Below are positions 15,858 to 22,702 of a DNA stretch of 26,336 nt, in pieces. The notes beneath the pieces were generated by a model. It made no database searches. It was given only the letters and a program-made list of their open reading frames with translations, and was not told where the DNA came from. Each line of letters begins with the position of its first letter. Position 1 is the stretch's first letter. Source of the stretch: SW-9-67-25 sp964471665 (lineage in GTDB: Archaea > Halobacteriota > Halobacteria > Halobacteriales > Haloarculaceae). The stretch is taken from contig CAYYHG010000018.1 in assembly GCA_964471665.1 (NCBI GenBank), positions 1 through 26,336 on the forward strand, in the 5' to 3' direction. The position numbers were made by a program, and so were the translations under genes.

Positions 15858-16334
15858 TCACTCCTGGGGCAGTTCCTCCGCGAGTTCGGCCGGCGACACG
15901 ATTCCGGGCTGTCCCATCGTGATCCTGTTGGCGGCCATCGCCGCGCCGGCCGCTGCCGGGTAGACGATGTTGTCGACGTGGTCGAGGTGAGCGTAGGCCT
16001 GCTGGCCGTCCTCACAGATCCGGGCGAGCGTCCGACACTCGGGAACGAGTTCCCGGGCGAGTTCACAGACCGCGAGGTTCGTGTCCGTGTCGTTCGTCAG
16101 CGCGGCGACGACGTCTGCCATCGTCGGGTTGGCCTCTCGGAAGACGTCGAGGTCTGTCCCGTCGCCCACGACCACCCGGCTCACTGTATGCTCCTGGATC
16201 GCGTCGCGTTTGGTCTCGTCGCGCTCGATGACTGTCACCAGATACCCGTTCTCTGTCAGTCGCGTCGCTGTCCGTCGGCCGACGCGACCGCCACCGACGA
16301 CGATCACGTTCCTGCTCTCAGTCTGAATGTCCAT
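15858..16334 (-). CDS. TrkA-N (RCK) domain NAD-binding protein
   Basis: A 158-residue protein made only of a TrkA-N/RCK nucleotide-binding domain. The Rossmann motif GGGRVG has G14, G16 and G19, with acidic E37 at the end of the second strand (TVIERD), as expected for NAD(H), followed by VVVGDGTD. The C-terminal TrkA-C lobe found in complete Trk/Ktr regulators is absent; the protein ends in a short acidic tail. It probably gates or regulates a potassium channel or transporter encoded elsewhere. Its promoter has a TATA box at about -26 and a near-palindrome between box and start. Confidence 0.88.
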   Translation of the reverse strand: MDIQTESRNVIVVGGGRVGRRTATRLTENGYLVTVIERDETKRDAIQEHTVSRVVVGDGTDLDVFREANPTMADVVAALTNDTDTNLAVCELARELVPECRTLARICEDGQQAYAHLDHVDNIVYPAAAGAAMAANRITMGQPGIVSPAELAEELPQE

Positions 16335-16341
16335 ACACTAC

Positions 16342-16364
16342 AGTGCGCTCAGAGCACTATAATA
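16342..16364 (-). promoter_or_regulatory. TATA box and operator-like palindrome of the TrkA-N gene
   Basis: On the minus strand TATTATAG (16364-16357) lies about 26 bases before the ATG at 16334, fitting a leaderless transcript. Overlapping it downstream, AGTGCGCTCAGAGCACT (16342-16358) is a 17-base palindrome with one mismatch, placed where a repressor would block transcription. Confidence 0.5.
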
Positions 16365-16559
16365 CGCTACTTTCTCGCGTATAATTGCCTGTATAGAGTA
16401 CGAGTGGCACACAATACGCGAGGTATTAAACTGATTGCTCCGCAGGCGGGGATCGCGAGGTTCGGACTGGCAGGTTCGACCGACGGATTCCCACTCAATT
16501 GAAAAAAGTCTGCACGTTCATGTTCGGTTCCAGCGTATCTCCATCCGGAGAGACCACAA

Positions 16560-17105
16560 ATGAGCACACACAGATCCAGCAGAATCGAGACGGAGTTGCT
16601 CGGGCGGGAGGTATCAGTCAGCCTCTCGGGCCCCTGGACTGCGTACTGGGCGCGGTTCATCAGCCTCATCATGGGCTGGTACTTCCTGCACGCCGGCCTC
16701 GACAAACTGATCAACTGGCCGTTCGACGCGGGATGGTTCGTCGGCGGCGCAGCCCAGGCGTCGATCCTCGCGCCGCTCATGACGCCGTTCGCCGACGGCC
16801 TCGGGCTGACGTTCGTCAACTTCGCGGTCCCGATCGGCCAGACGCTGATCGGACTCGGTCTCGTTCTGGGCGCGCTCACCAGAGTGGCTGCCTTCTTCGG
16901 CGCCACGCTGATGACGTTTTTCTACTTCGTCAACGGGCCCGGCGGCGCCTGGGCACACGGGATGGTCAACGGCGACCTGCTGGCGCTGTTGCTGTTTGCG
17001 ACCGTCATCGTGCTCGGCTCGGGCAAGGTGCTCGGACTCGACGGATACCTCCGCAAGACGGACTTCGTCGAGAACCGCCCGCAGTTGCGGTACCTGCTCG
17101 GCTGA
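16560..17105 (+). CDS. DoxX family membrane protein
   Basis: A 181-residue integral membrane protein of the DoxX/DoxD family with about four helices. The first carries the family signature (MGWYFLHAGLDKLINWP, where the HAGLDK stretch is typical), and others lie near 82-110, 111-127 and 138-155. DoxD is a subunit of archaeal thiosulfate:quinone oxidoreductase; other DoxX proteins act in redox or sulphur stress. The exact role is unknown. GGAG at 16547-16550 may be its ribosome binding site. The next gene starts 11 bases after its stop, so the two are probably one operon. Confidence 0.88.
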   Translation: MSTHRSSRIETELLGREVSVSLSGPWTAYWARFISLIMGWYFLHAGLDKLINWPFDAGWFVGGAAQASILAPLMTPFADGLGLTFVNFAVPIGQTLIGLGLVLGALTRVAAFFGATLMTFFYFVNGPGGAWAHGMVNGDLLALLLFATVIVLGSGKVLGLDGYLRKTDFVENRPQLRYLLG

Positions 17106-17116
17106 GGTGATCCACC

Positions 17117-17398
17117 ATGTCAAAACCAACCACAGCAGACAAACTCGCGATGTACGTCGGTGGCGGATTGATCCTGTTCGGTGCGGTCGTGATCGGGGTC
17201 GTCGAGACCCTCTTCGGCAGTCCCCACGCCGTCACCGGCGAGGGACAGATCGTCCACGAAGCGCTCGTTCCGCTGGAGATCCGGTCGGGCATCATCCTGG
17301 CCGGGCTCCTGGTCTGGATGCTGTACGCCATCTACAAACTGGCCGGCACTGAGCCAGGAGCGGAGACGACTGAACCGACAACGGAGACGGCCGACTGA
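17117..17398 (+). CDS. Small two-helix membrane protein, DoxX partner
   Basis: A 93-residue protein I do not recognise. Two hydrophobic helices (about 11-30 and 57-76) are joined by a polar loop containing VTGEGQIVHEAL, and the tail is acidic and Thr-rich. The short gap to the DoxX gene and the matching membrane character suggest a small accessory subunit. High third-position GC agrees with a real gene. Its stop codon forms the start of a long palindromic repeat. Confidence 0.75.
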   Translation: MSKPTTADKLAMYVGGGLILFGAVVIGVVETLFGSPHAVTGEGQIVHEALVPLEIRSGIILAGLLVWMLYAIYKLAGTEPGAETTEPTTETAD

Positions 17399-17479
17399 TA
17401 GGGACGGTTGTAGCCGTTTTCCAGGACAACCGCCCGACTTCGGGCGGGTGATCCGGTAAAGAACTACAACCGTCCCTAT
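17396..17479. repeat. Palindromic repeat beginning at a stop codon
   Basis: ATAGGGACGGTTGTAG at 17398-17413 pairs perfectly with 17464-17479, and inside is a second perfect stem, CGCCCGACTTCGGGCG (17431-17446). The stop TGA (17396-17398) leads directly into the arm. The architecture (15-16 bp outer arms, inner GC stem, about 82 bp) is the same as at 3653-3736, although the arm sequence differs. Confidence 0.75.
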
Positions 17480-17598
17480 GATACTGTCGGCTACACGCAA
17501 CTTTTCCGCCGGTTGATCCGCCCGGTGCACCCGGTGACCTGTGAGACACGCCGGCGACTGCAGCGTCGCCGACGAGGCACCGACTCCGTCCAGTATCA
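17479..17598. repeat. Adjoining repeat with TGATACTG ends
   Basis: Directly on the right end of the previous palindrome is TGATACTGTCGGCT (17479-17492), the same end sequence as the repeat behind the crotonase gene (498-511, minus strand). The inverse CAGTATCA lies at 17591-17598, giving an element of about 120 bp without coding content. Confidence 0.5.
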
Positions 17599-17744
17599 TC
17601 GAGTAAAATTTCACGTTGTGAGAAGGTTTATACGTACAAAAAGCGTATATACGCATAGACTACCAGACAGGTCGCCTGTCGAAAGGTAGTACTCGATCCA
17701 ACACACATATCCTTGTTTTTGATATCGAAAACAGAAGGTAGACA
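17599..17744. promoter_or_regulatory. AT-rich region upstream of the GNAT gene
   Basis: This region is far richer in A+T than its surroundings. It contains TTTATACG (17627-17634), a perfect 12-bp palindrome GCGTATATACGC (17643-17654), and TTTTTGATATC about 20-30 bases before the ATG. Either AT element could be the TATA box; the nearer one predicts a leaderless message. The palindrome is operator-like. Confidence 0.4.
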
Positions 17745-18302
17745 ATGAGTGAAAGTATGCAGGCGATGGTGTTGCGGGGAATCGAGAGGGCGCTCACGAG
17801 CATACGACCACGGCGGTTGCCGTCGGTATCTCCGCCGTTGACGATCACAGACGGGACAGGACGGAAGATTCACATCCGCCCCGCCCGCGACGACGAGTTC
17901 GACGCGCTGGTCGCAATGTACGAGGCGTTCGACTCGTCCCACCGGGCCCAGGGAATCCCGCCGCTGGACTCGCGAGCCATAGAGCAGTGGCTCGATGGAC
18001 TCCTGACAGGGCCGGACGTGATCGCACTCCACGACGGACGGGTCGTGGGCCACGTCAGCTTCGTTCCCGAGGATTCCGACAGTCACGAACTCGCCATCTT
18101 CGTCCACCAGGAGTATCAGGGTGCCGGGATCGGGACACATCTGCTTTCCGCGGGCCTGGACCATGCCGCCACCAACGGCGTCGGGCACGTCTGGCTGACC
18201 GTGGAGCGACGGAACCGGAGAGCCAAGCGGCTGTACCGCCGGGGTGGCTTCTCGACTGTCGATCCGCGCGGTGCCGTCCAGCGGATGTCGCGGTATCTCT
18301 GA
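17745..18302 (+). CDS. GNAT family N-acetyltransferase
   Basis: A 185-residue acetyl-CoA-dependent acetyltransferase. After about 40 polar residues the GNAT fold starts at IHIRPARDDEFDALVAMYEA. Motif A is ELAIFVHQEYQGAGIGTHLL, with the acetyl-CoA pyrophosphate loop QGAGIG (125-130), and motif B is ERRNRRAKRLYRRGGF (154-169). The substrate is not evident; the family acetylates protein N-termini, lysines, small amines or drugs. The basic N-terminal stretch (RGIERALTSIRPRRL) could bind nucleic acid or be disordered. It is a single-gene transcript, facing the SMC-like gene across an AT-rich gap. Confidence 0.9.
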   Translation: MSESMQAMVLRGIERALTSIRPRRLPSVSPPLTITDGTGRKIHIRPARDDEFDALVAMYEAFDSSHRAQGIPPLDSRAIEQWLDGLLTGPDVIALHDGRVVGHVSFVPEDSDSHELAIFVHQEYQGAGIGTHLLSAGLDHAATNGVGHVWLTVERRNRRAKRLYRRGGFSTVDPRGAVQRMSRYL

Positions 18303-18564
18303 TCCCACGGACGACCAGACGGGACGTGGTCTTCGTTCCCGAGAGCTCTCCCGGACTCGATAGTTGCTTTAGGCCATATATAATAATTCAGTACTGTATA
18401 TAAAATTTGTACTTGTACGGACAACAGAGAAATCTTGTGCTGTATTGCCGTTTCGAATCTTCTGTACATTTATTCCAGGTGTCTGATTTAGATACGAAAA
18501 CACGAAAAGTATTATCATTCGTCTATTTCTTGTTTTGTATAGGATAAATTATTGTTACTGTGCT
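18303..18564. other. AT-rich gap between convergent genes
   Basis: This gap lies between two genes that run towards each other and holds no gene I can support. Its second half is strikingly AT-rich for this genome, for example ATATATAATAATTCAG near 18375 and several T-runs up to 18540. T-runs in both directions suit termination of both transcripts, as archaeal terminators are T-rich. Confidence 0.4.
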
Positions 18565-20529
18565 TCAAATATCGACGACGCGGTGGTGGGATGGGGCGTC
18601 CTGGTCGTCGAAGGCGTCGGCGTGGTCCGGGAGGAGGACGACCACGAGGTAGGGGACGAACTCCTCCAGGTAGTCGACGAGTTCGACCAGGCGTTCGCCG
18701 TCGACCATCTCCAGGGAGTCGAGCAGCATGAACGGGACAGTCTCGTGGACGCCGTGGACGAGATAGCCGGCGAGTGCGACCACCAGTCCGACCAGTTCCC
18801 GTTCGCTCTCGCTCAGGTGGTCGACGCTGTCCTCGTAGACGTTTCCCTCGGCGGTTTCGCGCACGACGTGGAGATCGAACACTTCCTCGGTGACCGTCTG
18901 GCGGCCGTCGACGACCTCCTGTTCGGTCGGTTCGATCCAGACGCGGTCGACGTTGTCGTACCCGAGCCTGTCCAGTATCGCGTCCATGTGATCGTTGAAC
19001 GCCTCGACAGCCTGCGTCTCGAGCCGGTCGATTCGGGTCCGGAGTTCCTGTAGCTCGGCGGAGATTTCCTCGCGGCGCTGCTCGAGTCGGTCGCGGGTCT
19101 CCAGGTCAGCACGGGCCTCTCTGATCTCCGAGTCGATCTCCTCGAGACGCTCGTCGGCGCGGTCGCGCTCGAATTCGAGCTGGCTCACTTCCGCCTGCAA
19201 CGCCAGGAGGTCGTCTTGCTGTTCGCCCTGGAGTGTCTCGATTTCGGATTCGAGGTCGTCGACCCGGTCGGTCAGCGTGTCGCGTCGTTCCCGGAGTCGC
19301 TCGATGGTCGACTCCCGCTGTTGGATCTTCTCCGTGACGTCCTCGAGTCTGGACTCGAGGTGGGATCGCTGTTCGAGTGCCGTCTCGAGGGCGTCGCATT
19401 CCTCCGAGAGGTCCGCGATCTCGGAGTCCAGACGGGTCCGCTGTGCACTCTTGTCCGCCCGCACGTCCCGGAGTGTCTCCACCATCTCCCCGAGACGTTC
19501 CTGGCGGACCTCGCTCCCGCAGGTCCAGCAGGTCATCGTGCGTTCCCCGGGGGAAAGCCCAGACGTCACGGAGCGGTCCGCCCCCAGCACGTCGTCGAGA
19601 ACGTCCGTCAGCGTCGACTCCGACCCGTCGAGGCGTTTCTCGTTGAAGCGAATCACGCCCTGCAACTCGCTGACGACCGAGTCGAGCGTCCGCTTTCGCT
19701 CCCGGAGCCCGTCGATGCGCTCCTCGACCGTCGCCAGCCGTTTCCTGTCGGGCGCGGAGACGTTCTCGAGTTCCGTCTCCAGGGTCGTCCGGTTCTCGCG
19801 CAGCGATTCGACGCTCTTGCGCTCGATCGACAGTTCCTGGCGCACCTCCTCGAGTTCCCTGCGCACCTCCCGCAGCGTCTCCTGTTTCTCCTCGAGTTGG
19901 GTCCCACTGTCGGTACCGGGAGTGCCATTGCGCTCTGCGTCGCGCAGCGTCTCCCGTTTCTCCTCGAGTTCGGCGTCCAGTCGTTCGAGCGTCTCGCTGG
20001 TGCGCTGCCGTCGGGCCTGCAGGTCCGCGAGGCTGTCCGCCAGGTTCTCCAGACGGTCGAGTTCGGCGTCCGTCTCGCGCCGGCGCTGGACCAGCTCCGA
20101 GACGCGCTCGCTTATTTCCTCTGTGTCTACCGGGCGCATGAGCAGTTCCCGGAGGTCTCCTCCGTGGCGGACCGCACGGCGCAGCTGGTTCGATTCGACC
20201 AGCACGGCGTAGAGTTCGGCCAGGCCGGGCCGATCGAGATACGTATCGCCGGCGGTCACGATGTCGCCGTTCTCCCGTCGCAGTTCCCGCGTGTAGGTCT
20301 CCCCGCCGACAGACAGTGTCACCTCTCCGCGCTCGGCGTCGCCTTTCAGCGTGACGAAGTCGGTCCCGAGCGCTGCGGCGATCGCCTGGAGGAGTGACGT
20401 CCGGTTCGTCGCGTTCCGCCCGACCAGCGCCGTTATTCCGCGGGTGACCTCCACCGACGTTTCGCTGATCCCCCCGATGTTGCGGACGTCGACAGAAATA
20501 CTGGAGACGCCCTCGAGAGTCCCGCTCAT
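18565..20529 (-). CDS. Archaea-specific SMC-related protein (Sph/Rad50-like)
   Basis: A 654-residue ABC-type coiled-coil protein. An N-terminal ATPase half (about 1-130) is followed by a long coiled coil (about 135-320), a central CWTC zinc-hook-like motif (C334, C337), a second coiled coil (about 340-510) and a C-terminal ATPase half. The ATPase motifs are not canonical. The Walker A region reads GRNATNRTS (37-45), with Arg at the catalytic Lys position. The signature is LSESE (572-576), and Walker B ends FMLLDS (D604, S605), lacking the Glu that normally activates water. From memory, haloarchaeal proteins of this SMC-like family share such motifs. DNA or chromosome organisation is likely, perhaps without normal ATP turnover. 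It lies 42 bases after the hydrolase gene, probably in one operon, and near rdfA. Confidence 0.87.
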   Translation of the reverse strand: MSGTLEGVSSISVDVRNIGGISETSVEVTRGITALVGRNATNRTSLLQAIAAALGTDFVTLKGDAERGEVTLSVGGETYTRELRRENGDIVTAGDTYLDRPGLAELYAVLVESNQLRRAVRHGGDLRELLMRPVDTEEISERVSELVQRRRETDAELDRLENLADSLADLQARRQRTSETLERLDAELEEKRETLRDAERNGTPGTDSGTQLEEKQETLREVRRELEEVRQELSIERKSVESLRENRTTLETELENVSAPDRKRLATVEERIDGLRERKRTLDSVVSELQGVIRFNEKRLDGSESTLTDVLDDVLGADRSVTSGLSPGERTMTCWTCGSEVRQERLGEMVETLRDVRADKSAQRTRLDSEIADLSEECDALETALEQRSHLESRLEDVTEKIQQRESTIERLRERRDTLTDRVDDLESEIETLQGEQQDDLLALQAEVSQLEFERDRADERLEEIDSEIREARADLETRDRLEQRREEISAELQELRTRIDRLETQAVEAFNDHMDAILDRLGYDNVDRVWIEPTEQEVVDGRQTVTEEVFDLHVVRETAEGNVYEDSVDHLSESERELVGLVVALAGYLVHGVHETVPFMLLDSLEMVDGERLVELVDYLEEFVPYLVVVLLPDHADAFDDQDAPSHHRVVDI

Positions 20530-20571
20530 GAACCTACAACTGATCTGACGAACAAAAGGTTTTGCCCTCTG

Positions 20572-21279
20572 TTACTCGCCCGACCCCGACGGCCGGCGAC
20601 CGGGAGCGTGTCGGTGAGCGAGTCCACGCTGGCCGGCGCGGCCGGCGGTGTCGGACCAGGGACTGGGCAAGTGTAACTCGAACCAGCCCGCCGTGACGTG
20701 GACGACGTCGGCCTCTCGCTCCGTCCACAGCACGTTTTTCTCGCCGGCCGCTGTCCCAACCTCGGTGTAGACCTGCCGGGTGTGGCTGCGCAGGTGGTCG
20801 TGACCGCCGTCGACGACGAACAGAAGCGGCAGGCTCACGCCGACGTGATCGCCGTCGCTCAGGTCGACCCGGCCGTTGACCAGGACTGCGGCCGTCCCCG
20901 ACGCGTCGGGCGACGAGACTTCCTGGAGAACCGCCGTAGCGCCGGTGTCGACACCGTAGAACCCGATTTCGAGCGACGCCGTTGCCTCCCTGGCACGCGC
21001 CCACGCCAGCACCCCCCGGAGCCGGTCCGCGAGCAGGTCGACGTTCAGGCGCCGCCCGCGACTCGGTGGCTCGCCGGCCCCCACGAGGTCGACGACGCAC
21101 GTCCCGATACCCCGGTCGTGGAGCACGTCCGCGATTGCGGTCTCCCGCGCGGAGCGCGTGCCGCCGCACCCCCCCGTGACGAAGACGACCAGCGACCGGG
21201 CACCCCGCGGCACCGTCAGCTCTCCGGACAGCGCCGCGTCCGCGGCGTGTATCCGCACCGCCTGGCCTGATGTGCTCAT
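20572..21279 (-). CDS. Alpha/beta-hydrolase fold protein with Asp at nucleophile position
   Basis: A 235-residue protein resembling dienelactone-hydrolase-like alpha/beta hydrolases: LVVFVTGGCGGTRSA (30-44) is the oxyanion strand-loop, GIGTCVVDLVGAGEP the next strand, and GFYGVDTGATAVLQ (106-119) the nucleophile elbow. The G-x-S-x-G serine is replaced by D111 (GVDTG). LLFVVDGGHDHL (152-163) offers the candidate acid and histidine. It may be a pseudoenzyme, or it may use Asp as nucleophile as haloalkane dehalogenases and epoxide hydrolases do. The final 25 residues are basic and low-complexity. Start ATG 21279 lies about 25 bases after a TATA box; longer upstream frames do not look like protein. 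It sits between rdfA and the SMC-like gene on the same strand. Confidence 0.75.
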   Translation of the reverse strand: MSTSGQAVRIHAADAALSGELTVPRGARSLVVFVTGGCGGTRSARETAIADVLHDRGIGTCVVDLVGAGEPPSRGRRLNVDLLADRLRGVLAWARAREATASLEIGFYGVDTGATAVLQEVSSPDASGTAAVLVNGRVDLSDGDHVGVSLPLLFVVDGGHDHLRSHTRQVYTEVGTAAGEKNVLWTEREADVVHVTAGWFELHLPSPWSDTAGRAGQRGLAHRHAPGRRPSGSGE

Positions 21280-21296
21280 GTTCGTATCTGCGTGGC

Positions 21297-21305
21297 ATAT
21301 TATAA
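21297..21305 (-). promoter_or_regulatory. TATA box of the hydrolase/SMC-like operon
   Basis: On the minus strand it reads TTATAATAT, about 22 bases before the ATG at 21279, the spacing of a leaderless haloarchaeal transcript. It gives the hydrolase and probably the SMC-like gene a promoter separate from rdfA. Confidence 0.6.
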
Positions 21306-21403
21306 CAAAGAGAGGTACTGTTCCCGGACAGTGGGAAAAATTGTGGACATCCGTGATATAAACTGAACGTTCGTGACAAATCCGGCCGGGAGCCTGTCGC
21401 CGG

Positions 21404-22036
21404 TCATCCGTCGGACTCGTCGGTCGAACACCCGCAGGTCCGGTCCTCCAGGAAGGTTTCGACATCGTAGAACTCCCCACAGTCCTCACACAGCAGCGAG
21501 ATGTCGACGAGGACGTCCACGGAGCCGACCTCGACAGCGTCGGCAGCGGACAACTGGTCGAGGCCGCGTTCGGTGACGCGAGCAGTCCGGGTCCGGAGCG
21601 ACCGGACGCGCTCGCGCCACGCGTCGACGCGGTCCGCCGGCGTGTCGTACCCCGACTCGTGTTCGCGGCCGAGACAGTCGACCAGGTGTCTGTACACCGT
21701 CTGGTGGGAGACGAATCGCGCCTCGACGTCCTCGACGGACACGCCGTCCTGCCGGAGCCGTTCGCGCGCCCGGGTTCGACTCCCCGCGTCGACCGCGTCG
21801 TCGGTCAGAACGCGGTAGATGTTCTCGACCTCCCCGTCGATTGGCACCGTTCCCGACGCTTCGATCGCGACCCGGAGCACGCGGCGGTTGAACGCCGACG
21901 TGAGATCGCGGACGCTCGCGTCGCCGTCCCACCGTGACCGGAGGTGGTCGTGGATTCCGTCCAACCCGGACGCGGCCGCTACCGTCCCCACCTTGCAGGA
22001 ACAGGGCTGGTCTGTCCCGGCGTCGTTGCCTGTCAT
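21404..22036 (-). CDS. rdfA: RdfA family protein (rod-determining factor)
   Basis: A 210-residue protein whose pattern I recognise as haloarchaeal RdfA, a factor required for rod-shaped cells in Haloferax. Seen: an N-terminal Cys pair just before KVG (C12, C14), the conserved core LTSAFNRRVLRVAIEASG (45-62) followed by DGEVENIYRVLTDD and FVSHQTVYRHL, and a C-terminal Cys cluster (C183, C186, C201, C203; LLCEDCGEFYDV) that could bind zinc. No membrane helix is present. A GTG at 22057 would add seven residues and fits a leaderless start behind the TATA box, so the start is uncertain. RdfA genes lie, from memory, close to SMC-related genes in several haloarchaea, as here. Confidence 0.82.
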   Translation of the reverse strand: MTGNDAGTDQPCSCKVGTVAAASGLDGIHDHLRSRWDGDASVRDLTSAFNRRVLRVAIEASGTVPIDGEVENIYRVLTDDAVDAGSRTRARERLRQDGVSVEDVEARFVSHQTVYRHLVDCLGREHESGYDTPADRVDAWRERVRSLRTRTARVTERGLDQLSAADAVEVGSVDVLVDISLLCEDCGEFYDVETFLEDRTCGCSTDESDG

Positions 22037-22075
22037 GGCCGACTCTGTGTGTTCCACACGTAAATCGGCGGCGAA

Positions 22076-22101
22076 TTGTTACAAATATATGCCTGTAACA
22101 A
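22076..22101. promoter_or_regulatory. rdfA TATA box flanked by a perfect 7-bp inverted repeat
   Basis: TTGTTAC (22076-22082) and GTAACAA (22095-22101) form a perfect inverted repeat. The 12 bases between them hold the minus-strand TATA box ATATATTT (22090-22083), about 27 bases before GTG 22057. A dimeric regulator bound here would cover the box directly. The site lies in the 156-bp region shared with the divergent lutC gene, so it could affect both. Confidence 0.55.
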
Positions 22102-22192
22102 CCTGTTCGACGACGTGCGAGAAAAGGTAAAAGTGTCTCGGGCCGGAGGATGCTGATATGCAAGCACGCATCAGGTCCCAGGAGACCGGAAC

Positions 22193-22702
22193 ATGACCGA
22201 TGTCTCCGACCAGACCTACGACCGGTTCGCGTCCAGGGCCGCCGACTACGGCGTGGAACTGACGCGGGTGTCGGCCGAAGACGCACCTGGAGTCATCGCG
22301 GACGCCGTCGAGGAACCCGTGGTCGGCGCGCCACTGCCGTGGGAGGACGTGGCGCTCCCCGGGAGCGTGCCGACGGATCCCTCGCCAGCCCAACTCGACG
22401 AGGCAGTCACGGGCGTGACGGCCGCACGACTGGCCATCGCGGACTACGGGAGTATCGTCCTGCGTGCAACCCCCGGGGGAACGGAGCCGGTCAGCCTGTT
22501 CCCGGACCGTCACCTCGCGGTGTTGCGCGAGCGGGACCTGGTCCCGGACATGGAGGCGGCCTTCGAGTGGCTCGGTGACGAACTGCGGGCGACGCGCGGA
22601 TCGGCCGTGCTCGCGACGGGCCCGTCGGCGACGGCCGACATGGGCGCGCTGGTCCAGGGCGCACACGGCCCCAAGGCGGTCCACGTGGTGGTGGTCAGAT
22701 GA
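22193..22702 (+). CDS. lutC: LutC-like LUD domain protein
   Basis: A 169-residue LUD-domain protein of the LutC/YkgG type, the small subunit of the LutABC complex that oxidises L-lactate to pyruvate. The domain is recognisable from TAARLAIADYGSIVL through the VSLFPDRHLAVLRERDLV stretch to ATGPSATADM near the end, which matches the family's nucleotide-like binding fold. GGAGA (22181-22185) precedes the ATG. Its stop overlaps the next start (ATGA at 22699-22702), so translation is coupled to the LutB-LutA fusion. It is divergent from rdfA. Confidence 0.87.
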   Translation: MTDVSDQTYDRFASRAADYGVELTRVSAEDAPGVIADAVEEPVVGAPLPWEDVALPGSVPTDPSPAQLDEAVTGVTAARLAIADYGSIVLRATPGGTEPVSLFPDRHLAVLRERDLVPDMEAAFEWLGDELRATRGSAVLATGPSATADMGALVQGAHGPKAVHVVVVR

